Shown here: positions 1-7,618 of the stretch, piece after piece
Position numbering within the stretch: the stretch's first letter is position 1
How the letters are laid out: each line of letters begins with the position of its first letter
NCBI RefSeq assembly: GCF_000337575.1
Contig: NZ_AOIM01000036.1
Span: forward strand, 62,001-126,000
Direction of reading: 5' to 3'
DNA length: 64,000 bases
Origin: Natrialba hulunbeirensis JCM 10989
Lineage (GTDB): Archaea > Halobacteriota > Halobacteria > Halobacteriales > Natrialbaceae
The notes under the pieces: generated by a model
What the model saw: only the letters and a program-made list of their open reading frames with translations
What the model was told of the DNA's origin: nothing
Database searches by the model: none
Translations under genes and position numbers: made by a program

Positions 1-1891
1 TGTCGTCGTCGTCGTCACCAGCCTCGGCTTCGTCAGCCTCCTCAGCATCATCGTCATCAGCCTCGTCGGACGCATCGGAATCCGCCGCTGCGCCTGACTC
101 ATCGTCACCGTTCGAACTGGCGTGGCCGCAGTTCGAGTCGTAGGACTCGACGAAGCTGCTCTCGTCGGATTCGGTCTGGAGCGTCGTGCGTTCGGAGTCG
201 GCATCGGAGTCGCTGCGGGTGCTTTCCCGGTTGTCGACGTCGCTGTCACTGTCGTGCTGGTCGATGCTGTGCTCGCGTTCGCTCTCGTCGCTGCTCTCGC
301 TGCGGTCGCTCTCGCTCAGGTCGCTGCTGGTGTCCTCGTCGCTTGCGGACTCGGTCTCGATATCGTTGTTCTCGACCGTATCGACACCCGTATCGCTCTC
401 GCTGGCGGTCTCGCTCTCGGACTCGCTAGATTCGCTCAGGGTACTCTCGTCGAGGTCGCTCTCGTCGCTGTGCGTGCTCAGATCGCGTTCGCTCACGGTC
501 CGGTCGCTCGAGACCTCGCTCTCGTCGAACTCGCTGCTCGACTGCTCGTTGTCGTTATCAGTGGTCTCCAGGCTGCTCTCGTCCTGCGTGCGCTCGCTGT
601 CGGCGCTCGTGGTGTCGCTCTCGTCGCTTGCGGACTCGCTGTGGCTCCGGTCGCTGTCTGCGGAACTGGAGTCGCGCTCGCTCTCGTCGAAGGTGAGTTC
701 GGCACCGTGGCGTTCGTTCTGGCTCGCGTCGAACTCGAGGTCGCCCTCTTCGGAGTGGTCGTGCTCGCTGTCAGCGCTGGTGGAGTCCTGCTGGGAAACG
801 TCACGCTCGCTGGCGTCGCGTTCGGCTTCGTCCGTGGAGTGCTCGCTGGATTCGCTTTCGCTGTCACTGGACTCGCTGTCACTCTGCGTGTACTCCTCGG
901 AGTCGCTGTCGCTGGTGCTTTCGATCCGGTCGAAGGTATCGCGGTCGTTTTCGCCACGATCGCTCTCGTCGCGTTCGTCGTGATCGGACTCGCTGTCGCT
1001 CTCAGAGAGTTCGCTCTCGTCGCTCACACTCTCCTCGGACTCGCTGTCGTACTCATCGAGTGACTGCTCGCTGAAGTCGCGGTCCGACGCGTCGAGGGTC
1101 TGTTCGTCGTGATCGCTTTCCTCGAGTTCACTCTCGTTTTCGCTCGTATCGATCGAGTGGGTGTCGCGCTCGCTCACCTCGAGATCGGCATCGTCGTAGT
1201 CGATGTCGGTCTCGCTGCGGTCGCGTTCGCTCTCGTCTGATTTGCTGTCGCTCTCGTCAGTGGTCACCTCGCTGTCGCTCGCGCTCGACTCGCTCTCGTC
1301 GGACTCGCTGTCACTCGCACTCGCGTTCTCCTCGCTGTGCGTGCTGTCGCGGTCTGCCGTGCTGTCGTCGCGCTCGCTGACGGTGCGGTCCACGTCGCTC
1401 TCGCTTTCGTCGAGTTCGACATCAGCGTCGTCGATCTCGCTCTGGCTCTCCGAGCGTTCTTCCTCGTCGACGGTGCTGACGTCGTAGTCGCTGCTCGAGT
1501 CGGATTGCTCGTCGCGGTCGTTCACCTCGGAACTGCTCTGATCGGACTCGGTACTCGAGTCGCTCGCGCTGTCGCTGTCGCTCTGTTCGCGCTCGGACTC
1601 GTCGACAGTGGTGGAACTGTCGTTCTCGCTGTCGAGTTCACTCAGTTCGCTTTCGGTGCTCGATTCGCGCTGGTCGCTACTGGTTCGTTCTCGGTCACTA
1701 CTACTGTCGCTCTCGCTGTCTTCTGCTTCGTCGACGGTTGCCGTACTGTCGTCGACGGATTCGCCTTCGTCACAGCGGTCGTCAACCTGCATGGCTGCGC
1801 CGGGGCTCGCACCGGCGACGCCGCTAACGCCGACGGCGCTGGCAAGCAACAGGAGACCGACTACCGTGATGACTGTCAGTTTTCGGGTCAT
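1..1891 (-). CDS. Secreted Ser/Asp/Glu/Arg low-complexity protein (partial)
   Basis: The minus-strand frame starting at the ATG at 1891 stays open to base 2, giving about 630 codons with no stop, so the 3' end lies beyond the left edge. Residues 1-30 look like a Sec signal peptide: MTRK, a hydrophobic stretch with VVGLLLLASAVGV, then small residues (GVAGASPGAA). The rest is almost entirely Ser, Glu, Asp, Arg and Thr in irregular SES/ERD/SDSE repeats with no recognisable domain. A lone Cys follows the signal (DDRCDEGE) and another lies near the visible end (SNCGHASS), after which the chain becomes Asp/Ala/Glu-rich. It is the downstream neighbour and apparent paralogue of the protein at 2291-4051. 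It is probably an extracellular or surface disordered protein; the function is unknown. Confidence 0.75.
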   Translation of the reverse strand, partial: MTRKLTVITVVGLLLLASAVGVSGVAGASPGAAMQVDDRCDEGESVDDSTATVDEAEDSESDSSSDRERTSSDQRESSTESELSELDSENDSSTTVDESEREQSDSDSASDSSTESDQSSSEVNDRDEQSDSSSDYDVSTVDEEERSESQSEIDDADVELDESESDVDRTVSERDDSTADRDSTHSEENASASDSESDESESSASDSEVTTDESDSKSDESERDRSETDIDYDDADLEVSERDTHSIDTSENESELEESDHDEQTLDASDRDFSEQSLDEYDSESEESVSDESELSESDSESDHDERDESDRGENDRDTFDRIESTSDSDSEEYTQSDSESSDSESESSEHSTDEAERDASERDVSQQDSTSADSEHDHSEEGDLEFDASQNERHGAELTFDESERDSSSADSDRSHSESASDESDTTSADSERTQDESSLETTDNDNEQSSSEFDESEVSSDRTVSERDLSTHSDESDLDESTLSESSESESETASESDTGVDTVENNDIETESASDEDTSSDLSESDRSESSDESEREHSIDQHDSDSDVDNRESTRSDSDADSERTTLQTESDESSFVESYDSNCGHASSNGDDESGAAADSDASDEADDDDAEEADEAEAGDDDDD

Positions 1892-2131
1892 ATTCTCTCG
1901 AAACCTATCCCGTAGGCCACTGCTGTCTTCGCCACTGGGTCTTAAGAACGGGAGACGAAGAACCGGGAAAGGACGGGCGCGTTGGGGGCTGGGGACGCCG
2001 ATCTGACGACGAACGGATTGACGAGATGGTGTGTTCGGGCGGCCATTGCCCCGTGCTCGTGTCGGCGTCTGTGCTCGTACAGCGTGTCGGTGTTTTTGCC
2101 TTGCCCGTGGGTGTACTGTCGTTCCATCTGT

Positions 2132-2219
2132 CCACCATTCACCTGCTCTCTACCCACCAATCACCTGCCACCTATCCACCGATCACCTGCCACCTAGCCA
2201 CTAATCACCTGCCACCTGC
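2132..2219. repeat. 22-bp tandem repeat between the two Ser/Glu/Asp/Arg genes
   Basis: Three near-identical 22-bp units lie at 2154-2175, 2176-2197 and 2198-2219, each with the core ATCACCTGCCACCT. A fourth, more diverged unit (2132-2153) precedes them. They sit in the 399-bp spacer (1892-2290) between the stop of the upstream giant gene and the start of the next. No gene is seen in that spacer. The repeats lie well upstream of the start at 1891, so a role in its expression is possible but unproven. Confidence 0.8.
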
Positions 2220-2290
2220 TCATCCAATCTAACCGCCAAAAAACGATTGTGAGAACGGACGACTCCACTGCTCAGTGCGCGCTCGCGCGG

Positions 2291-4051
2291 CTACTCGAGT
2301 GCACTCACGTCGACGTCGAAGGTCCCGTCGTCGTTGGGCGTGATGATGCCCTTGCGCTCGAGTTCCTGGATGCTGTCGCCGGTGACGATCAGCCGTTCGG
2401 AGATCGTCTCGCAGTCGGAGTCGGTCGTCTGTTCGCGCTCGGTCTGGTCGCGTTCGGTTTCGCTCTGCTCGCGCTCGGCGTCGCTGTCGGACTCGCTGCG
2501 GTCGCTGTCGTGAGTCTCGAGATCGCGCTCGTGTTCGCGCTCGGTGCGTTCGTGCTCGCGTTCGGATTCGTCGGCGCGCTCGCTGCGGTCGCGTTCGGAT
2601 TCGTCGCGCTCGTGCTCACGGTCGCTGTTGCGCTCACGTTCGGTATCCCGGTCCTCGTACTCGTCCCTGCCGCTGTCGCGTTCGCGTTCGGTGTCGCGCT
2701 CGGAGGCGGTGGTTTCGCTCCCGTCGCGCTCGGTTTCATCCAGTTCTGCTGCGTACCGGCTGCCATCGCGCTCACTCAGGGAACGGTCGCTCGTCTCGTC
2801 GCGCTCGGTCCGCTCGCGCTGGTCGCGCTCTGAGTCGTTGTCCGTGGTTTCGAGGCTGCGGTCGTGCTGGTCGCGCTCGGTCTCGCTGCGGTCGCCCGCG
2901 ACCGATTCGCTGTCGAACTCGTGGCGGTCACGCTCGCTGCTGGCGTCGTCGCTCTCCGCCTGCTCGCTCGCTGCACGCTCGGCGTCGGTCTGCTCTGCGT
3001 CGCGCTCGCTCTCCGTCTCGTCGCTCGACTCCGCGTGGTCGTCGACACGCTCGCTTTCACTCTCACGCTCGCGCTGTTCGTCCTCTCCTCCCGAATCACT
3101 CTCTCCGCGCTCGAACCGCTCCGCATCGAACTGGGTCGCGTCGCGATCACTCGCTGATGCCGCGTGATCCGTACTCGTACTCGAGTCCCGTTCGCTGTCG
3201 CGGTCGGTGGTGTCGCGCTCGCCGGCGGTGTGATCACGCTCCTCGGTCGAGTGCTCGTCAGCGTCTGAGTCCGTCGACTCGGTTTCGCTCTCGTCGCTCT
3301 CGACATCGCTATGTGCCTGTTCGCTCACCGCACGGTCCGTGTCGTCGGAGTCGATAGTGGCCTCGCTGCGGTCGCTCGTACGCTCATCTGCGCTTCGTTC
3401 GCTCTCGTCGCTGTCGCTGCGCTGCTCGGCGTCGCGGTCGTCACTCTCGTCTGCCGTGCGCTCGCGCTCGCCCGTGTCGTGCTCGCTGTGCGTGCTGTCA
3501 GCGTCGGACTCACTGTCCTCGCGTTCGGCGGTCTCGCGCTCGGCGTCGGATTCGCGCTCGTCGGTCTCGACATCCGTGTCGTCGACCTCGCGCTCGCTGC
3601 GGTCGCGTTCGCTCTCGTCGCGTTCCTCGGCGGTGCGCTCGCTGCTCGCGTCGCGCTCCTCGTCGCGGTCGTTCACTTCCGACTCGCTGTTGTCGCGGTC
3701 GTACTCGCTGTCCTGGCTGCTGTCGCGCTCACTTTCGTCGCGCTCGTGTTCGTCGAGTGCACTCGAGTTGTCGCGCTCGCTCTCGCGCTCACTTGTGTCG
3801 GAGTCGCGTTCGTTCTCGCGATGATCGGCGTTCGATCGGTCGCGTTCGCTCTCGCTTTGGCTCTCACGCTCGTCGGTTTCGGTCGTGAGATCCATGGTTT
3901 CGTCGAGGTGTTCGCTCACGTCGCATCGCTCGTCGTCGAGGCTGTAGACGACGGTCTGGTCGTCGCCGTCGGTGACGGAGCCGGTCGCGGCGACGACGCC
4001 GCCTAACACCAGCAGAGCGATGACCGCGAGGACACCCACGTGATCTCTCAT
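2291..4051 (-). CDS. Secreted Ser/Glu/Asp/Arg polyampholyte protein
   Basis: 586 residues. Residues 1-25 form a hydrophobic signal or anchor (VGVLAVIALLVLGGVVA). Residues about 45-545 are a low-complexity chain of Ser, Glu, Asp and Arg with many ERDxSE-like motifs; Arg alternates with acidic residues, so the chain is a mixed-charge polyampholyte rather than simply acidic. A short ordinary C-terminus follows, with a Cys (SDCETISERL) and the segment IQELERKGIITPNDDGTFDV, which reads as folded. A Cys also follows the signal (DDERCDVSEH), so a disulfide between the two ends is possible. The neighbouring gene at 1-1891 has the same architecture. No family is recognised; the protein is probably secreted or cell-surface and intrinsically disordered. 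The codon set (mostly GAC, GAG, AGC, CGC) keeps several shadow frames open. Confidence 0.75.
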   Translation of the reverse strand: MRDHVGVLAVIALLVLGGVVAATGSVTDGDDQTVVYSLDDERCDVSEHLDETMDLTTETDERESQSESERDRSNADHRENERDSDTSERESERDNSSALDEHERDESERDSSQDSEYDRDNSESEVNDRDEERDASSERTAEERDESERDRSEREVDDTDVETDERESDAERETAEREDSESDADSTHSEHDTGERERTADESDDRDAEQRSDSDESERSADERTSDRSEATIDSDDTDRAVSEQAHSDVESDESETESTDSDADEHSTEERDHTAGERDTTDRDSERDSSTSTDHAASASDRDATQFDAERFERGESDSGGEDEQRERESESERVDDHAESSDETESERDAEQTDAERAASEQAESDDASSERDRHEFDSESVAGDRSETERDQHDRSLETTDNDSERDQRERTERDETSDRSLSERDGSRYAAELDETERDGSETTASERDTERERDSGRDEYEDRDTERERNSDREHERDESERDRSERADESEREHERTEREHERDLETHDSDRSESDSDAEREQSETERDQTEREQTTDSDCETISERLIVTGDSIQELERKGIITPNDDGTFDVDVSALE

Positions 4052-4353
4052 GGTTTTGGTCCCATCCTGGTTCTGTGCGCTGATCTAGTGCGTTGCGCCC
4101 GTTCGGCGATCGAGATGAAAGGGTAGAGCGGGTCTGAGCTGCGACGAGACGAGAGGGGGCAGCCGAACGGTGCAGACGGATCGCTAGACGGGACGTGTTT
4201 CGCCGCTCGCGGTCAAAAAGAGGCGATGAAGGGTGGGGAAGGATCGGGGTGAACGCCGCTCGTTCGGGCCGTCGCTAGGCGGTTCGCCCACGAGCGAGTT
4301 GCCCCCAGTATTACGACTGAGTTGGGGTGGGTAGCCCGCTCTCCGGCCCCGTG
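4052..4353. other. Intergenic, no gene seen
   Basis: About 300 bases between the start of the polyampholyte gene at 4051 and the stop of the small zinc-finger gene at 4354. It should carry the promoter of the former. I see no convincing coding frame, RNA gene or repeat. Confidence 0.5.
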
Positions 4354-4497
4354 CTACATCTCAACCTCACGGTTGCCGCCGGCTGCAATCGGACGGCAAT
4401 CGGTACAGTAGTAGCCGTGATACGCGTTCTGCCGTTTGTAGGTCACCCCACAGGCGATGCACAGCGAGCCGGTTCGATGGAAGCGATAGCTCATCAT
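4354..4497 (-). CDS. Very small zinc-finger protein
   Basis: 47 residues, beginning MMSYRFHRTG. Two CxxC-type pairs (CIACG at residues 13-17 and CTDC at 31-34) with 15 residues between them make a likely single zinc-binding knuckle, followed by a short polar tail. The frame is open further upstream to an ATG at 4590-4593, but that extension is Arg-rich and looks non-coding, so the internal start is preferred. Such short CxxC proteins are common in haloarchaea and mostly uncharacterised. It lies 114 bases downstream of the C2H2/membrane gene on the same strand. Confidence 0.6.
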   Translation of the reverse strand: MMSYRFHRTGSLCIACGVTYKRQNAYHGYYCTDCRPIAAGGNREVEM

Positions 4498-4611
4498 ATC
4501 GGTCCGAACGCGGGCACGAGTCGTATAGGATCGGTGAACGATGGAGACGAATCGGGTGTTCGCTCCCCGCCGGCGGTGTATCCGCGCCAACACGGGTCCC
4601 GAAACCGCGAC

Positions 4612-5286
4612 TCAGCCGCCCGACTCGGCGACGATTTCGACGTTGTCACCCGCACCCTCCTGCGCGTCGGCGACCGGCCCGACACCCTGCAGGACGTACG
4701 CCGATGGATCGACCTCGACGCCGTCGACGGTGACGCTGACCGCATCGCCATCGGCCTCATCGAACTCCTGCTCGCCGATCACGAACCGATCTTCGGTGGT
4801 CTCCATCCCGAGGGTCTCGAGTGCGTACTCGATCGTCACGTCCTCGCAGTGGGCGTGCCAGACCGTCGCGTCGTCGGTCGCGTGGAAGTGGAAGCACTCG
4901 TCGGCCTCGATGTACTGTGGCTCGTTGAAGTCGACCACGGTGTCGTCGTACTGGACAGTCACCTGCCCGTGCTCGTGGATCTGCGCCGTCGGATCGGGCT
5001 GGACGGCCGCCGCGCTGGCGGGATCATCGGTGTCGAGAAAGATCAGGCCGTAGCCGACGGCGACCAGCAGCAAGACCAGGCCGACGCTGGCGTACACCGC
5101 CAGCGTTCGAATTCGGAGGGTACTCGAGTTCGTGTTCGTGTGTCCGCCCGATGCCGACCCAGTTGGCTCGAGGCCGACGCGTCGCTGGTCGATTCGTGAG
5201 AGGTCGTCTGCGTGGGCCCGGAGGAGGTGGTCCTCGTACTCGTCGTCGGAGACGGTGGCCGCACAGTAGGAGCACTGAGTTGGCAT
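4612..5286 (-). CDS. C2H2 zinc finger, one membrane span and His-rich external domain
   Basis: 224 residues from the ATG at 5286, chosen because the protein then begins MPTQCSYC. Residues 5-25 are a C2H2-like finger (C5, C8, H20, H25). Residues about 62-84 are one transmembrane helix (ASVGLVLLLVAVGYGLIFL). Residues about 95-224 are outside the cell and contain His-rich motifs (IHEHGQVTV, FHFHATDD, VWHAHCEDV) that could bind metal. The predicted topology puts the finger in the cytoplasm and the His-rich domain outside. No enzyme family is certain; a metal- or redox-linked role is an inference from the His/Cys content. Confidence 0.75.
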   Translation of the reverse strand: MPTQCSYCAATVSDDEYEDHLLRAHADDLSRIDQRRVGLEPTGSASGGHTNTNSSTLRIRTLAVYASVGLVLLLVAVGYGLIFLDTDDPASAAAVQPDPTAQIHEHGQVTVQYDDTVVDFNEPQYIEADECFHFHATDDATVWHAHCEDVTIEYALETLGMETTEDRFVIGEQEFDEADGDAVSVTVDGVEVDPSAYVLQGVGPVADAQEGAGDNVEIVAESGG

Positions 5287-5568
5287 CTCACTGGTGGCTC
5301 TCGGACGACACAGGGCATGAAGAGTGGTCGAAGAATCGGGTATACTCAGTCTGTATGTCACATCTGCCCGAGACGCGTACGGCCATCACCACCGGTGGCC
5401 TTGTCCCTCACTATCGGGCGTCATGGTCTGCTTACGACCAGGTGTCGTCGCCCGCTGGCCGTCGATCACTAGGGCTCTCCGTTACCGTCGCACCATCGGC
5501 ACCACCCGTTCCCCATCCGCCGTCGATCTTCACCCACCGTACTTGCTGTGACGTGACCGCTCTTTCGT

Positions 5569-6789
5569 ATGGAGCGACCCGACCGTCGAACGTACCTCGC
5601 TGCGGTCGCTGGCAGTGCGGTCGCCATCGCCGGCTGTTTCGGCGACGGCCCGGACGATCCCTCCCCAGCCGACGCGGAGAACGCGACCGACAACTCCGAG
5701 GCGGGAGACGAGTCCGACTTAGACGAGGATGCGACGAACGGCGATGCTACTGACGAAGACACCGATGATGCCGACGATACCGACGATACCGACGACACCG
5801 ACGAAACGACAACCGCACTCGAGTTCGACCTCGGACAGCAACTCGAGATCGGTGACCTCGCGATCGTCGTCGCCGACAGCGACGTGACGGACGACGTCGT
5901 CGATGTTGACGGCGACCCCCTCGAGGTGGGAAGTGGTGCGGCAGTCGCTGTCGTCGATGTTGCCACACAGTACATAGACACCGGCACCGACGCTGGAGCA
6001 GCGGCCGTCGAAACTGTCGGTGATGTGCTCGAGATGACACTCCTGGTCGACGAGCAACCTGCAGAGCCGCTTGCGACCCCGCTATCGCCGCCGCCCACCT
6101 TCGAGGGGGCCAGGCTTGCACCGGGAGAGGTCAGCCGTACGGCGGTCGGCTACGAGGTTGACGCCGACGTGGATACCGACGCGCTCGTACTCGAACTCGA
6201 GCCGGTCGACGCGAGTGATGCGGTGATGGATCCGGACAGCGATGCGGATGCAGATACAGACGCCGCCGACGGCAACGACGATGACGACACCAACGGTGAC
6301 AGCGACAACGACAACACCGAGGCCACGTCCGCACTCGTCGACCTCGGTACCGATCGTGATGAGTCAGACATGACGGTCCTCGAGCAGGAACTGCCCGACT
6401 CGCTCGGCTTCTCGGAAGCAGCCGAACACGACGGACTCACGGTCACCGTCGACGGCCTCCAGCACGGGAACAACCTCGGCGGGTTCATGCAGTCCGACGA
6501 GGGCCACGAAATCGTCGCCGTCAGCGCGACGGTCGAAAACACGAGTACTCGAGACCGCGACCTCACGCCAGCACAGGTCAGACTCACGGACGGGTTCGGA
6601 TGGAGCCAGGCGGCCGCGCCCAGCGTGTTACGCGCGCTCGCCGATTTCGACGGTGTGACGATCGACGCCGGCGAAACGTACGACGGGACGATCACCTACC
6701 AGATCGAGACCGGTATCGACGCGCTGTACTGGGTGTTCGACTTCGGCGAGTGGGGGACGGATCGACGCGAGAGTTGGCAACTACGGTAG
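5569..6789 (+). CDS. Tat-exported lipoprotein with two DUF4352-like domains
   Basis: 406 residues. The N-terminus has twin Arg (residues 6-7, RRTYLAAVAG) and a lipobox ending at Cys23 (AIAGC), the usual haloarchaeal pattern for Tat export and lipid anchoring. An acidic Asp/Thr linker follows (residues about 26-82, with a run of DDTDDTD). Two similar domains start near LEIGDLAIVV and near SEAAEHDGLTVTV and resemble DUF4352-type immunoglobulin-like folds; they are separated by a second Asp-rich linker at about residues 222-245. The function is unknown. It is transcribed away from the zinc-finger/membrane gene at 5286, and the 282-base spacer between them should carry both promoters. Confidence 0.8.
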   Translation: MERPDRRTYLAAVAGSAVAIAGCFGDGPDDPSPADAENATDNSEAGDESDLDEDATNGDATDEDTDDADDTDDTDDTDETTTALEFDLGQQLEIGDLAIVVADSDVTDDVVDVDGDPLEVGSGAAVAVVDVATQYIDTGTDAGAAAVETVGDVLEMTLLVDEQPAEPLATPLSPPPTFEGARLAPGEVSRTAVGYEVDADVDTDALVLELEPVDASDAVMDPDSDADADTDAADGNDDDDTNGDSDNDNTEATSALVDLGTDRDESDMTVLEQELPDSLGFSEAAEHDGLTVTVDGLQHGNNLGGFMQSDEGHEIVAVSATVENTSTRDRDLTPAQVRLTDGFGWSQAAAPSVLRALADFDGVTIDAGETYDGTITYQIETGIDALYWVFDFGEWGTDRRESWQLR

Positions 6790-6832
6790 CGCAGTTACGC
6801 CAGCCAAAACAGGGATTGGGCTCTCCGCTATT

Positions 6833-7009
6833 CTACAGGAGCGCGTTATCGACACGGAGTGCGTTCGTTTCATCGGTTTCGTACGCCGCCATGATGAGGC
6901 CGACCACTTCTGGGTTCGACGGCTCGTATCCGAGTTGCTGTTCCATACTGGCTTTGATCTCCTCGAATCGATCGCTCTTCGATCCGTAGAGTTTGATGTG
7001 TGAGGTCAT
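6833..7009 (-). CDS. Small conserved protein, HIKLxGSK family (copy 1)
   Basis: 58 residues, beginning MTSHIKLYGSKSDRFEEIKA and ending DNALL before a TAG at 6833-6835. It is a clear paralogue of the protein at 14038-14208: both share the HIKLxGSK start, a charged helix, a GYExSNPEV core and a hydrophobic GLxMA segment. The size and amphipathic pattern suggest a small helical, perhaps DNA- or protein-binding, factor. It lies tail-to-tail with the lipoprotein at 5569 (43-base gap). The function is unknown. Confidence 0.75.
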   Translation of the reverse strand: MTSHIKLYGSKSDRFEEIKASMEQQLGYEPSNPEVVGLIMAAYETDETNALRVDNALL

Positions 7010-7618
7010 GGGAATCGCTTCCGTTGGGCAGAGTGTGATGGGCGTCTGTGGTGGAGTGGGGTCTGTGGACTCGAGTACACTCGACGAACACGAGGTGAGT
7101 GGGTATCCCTCGTGTGCGCTTGTGCGCTGGTAACGGCCAGTCGCAAACGTGGACTATGACTCCTTGCTACTGGCTTTGCTACCGTGTTCTTCGGCGCTCC
7201 GCGCTGCCGACATCACCGGCTGTTCCGTCTCGGTTCGCCGTGGGCGATCGATTCGTGGGAATCGACGGCACTGCCGGTTGGAGTCGCCACGCAGTCACGC
7301 AACAGCCTCGGACCCGGCACCACGACGCGATCGTGTGGGATAGCAGCATCCGCGTCTCGGTATGCAGCTACGCATTCGGACCGGTGTAGCGGTTTTGCGA
7401 GTAGTGCGCCGATGGAGCGGCGACAACCGGCACAGAACGACAACGGACCGTCACACACCACGGCGGATCGCTGCTATACGTCCACAAACGATACGCTGTG
7501 GGGTGAGTTGTCTGCCTATGTGGTTGGATGCCGGCGGCCCTAGATCCGTCGGCTCTATCGCTTCGCGCCCTGCGAGTGCTCGTATCCGATCTCTCCGATC
7601 CACGTTCACCACCCACTT
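7010..7618. other. Long spacer, no gene supported
   Basis: About 600 bases between the small gene at 7009 and the stop of the Bat-like regulator at 7619. Open frames here are short, rich in Arg, Ser, Cys and His, and lack acidic protein composition, so none is believable for a haloarchaeon. I see no repeat or RNA gene. It may be decayed sequence. Confidence 0.5.

Noticed and set aside
122-1063. Long plus-strand frame over the polyampholyte gene
   Set aside because: It is an artefact of codons for Ser, Glu, Asp and Arg on the minus strand; its product is Val/Ala/Leu-rich without motifs, while the minus-strand frame has a signal peptide and continues to the edge.
2132-2219. Possible CRISPR array
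   Set aside because: Units are directly adjacent without unique spacers, as are those at 10529, 14553 and 48451; no Cas gene is present.
3311-4006. Hydrophobic plus-strand frame over the second polyampholyte gene
   Set aside because: Same antisense artefact; the Val/Leu/Ala-rich product has no start signal or family and the opposite frame is the gene.
7099-7543. Overlapping short frames in the 7010-7618 spacer
   Set aside because: They are Arg/Ser/Cys-rich, lack start signals and have no haloarchaeal composition.
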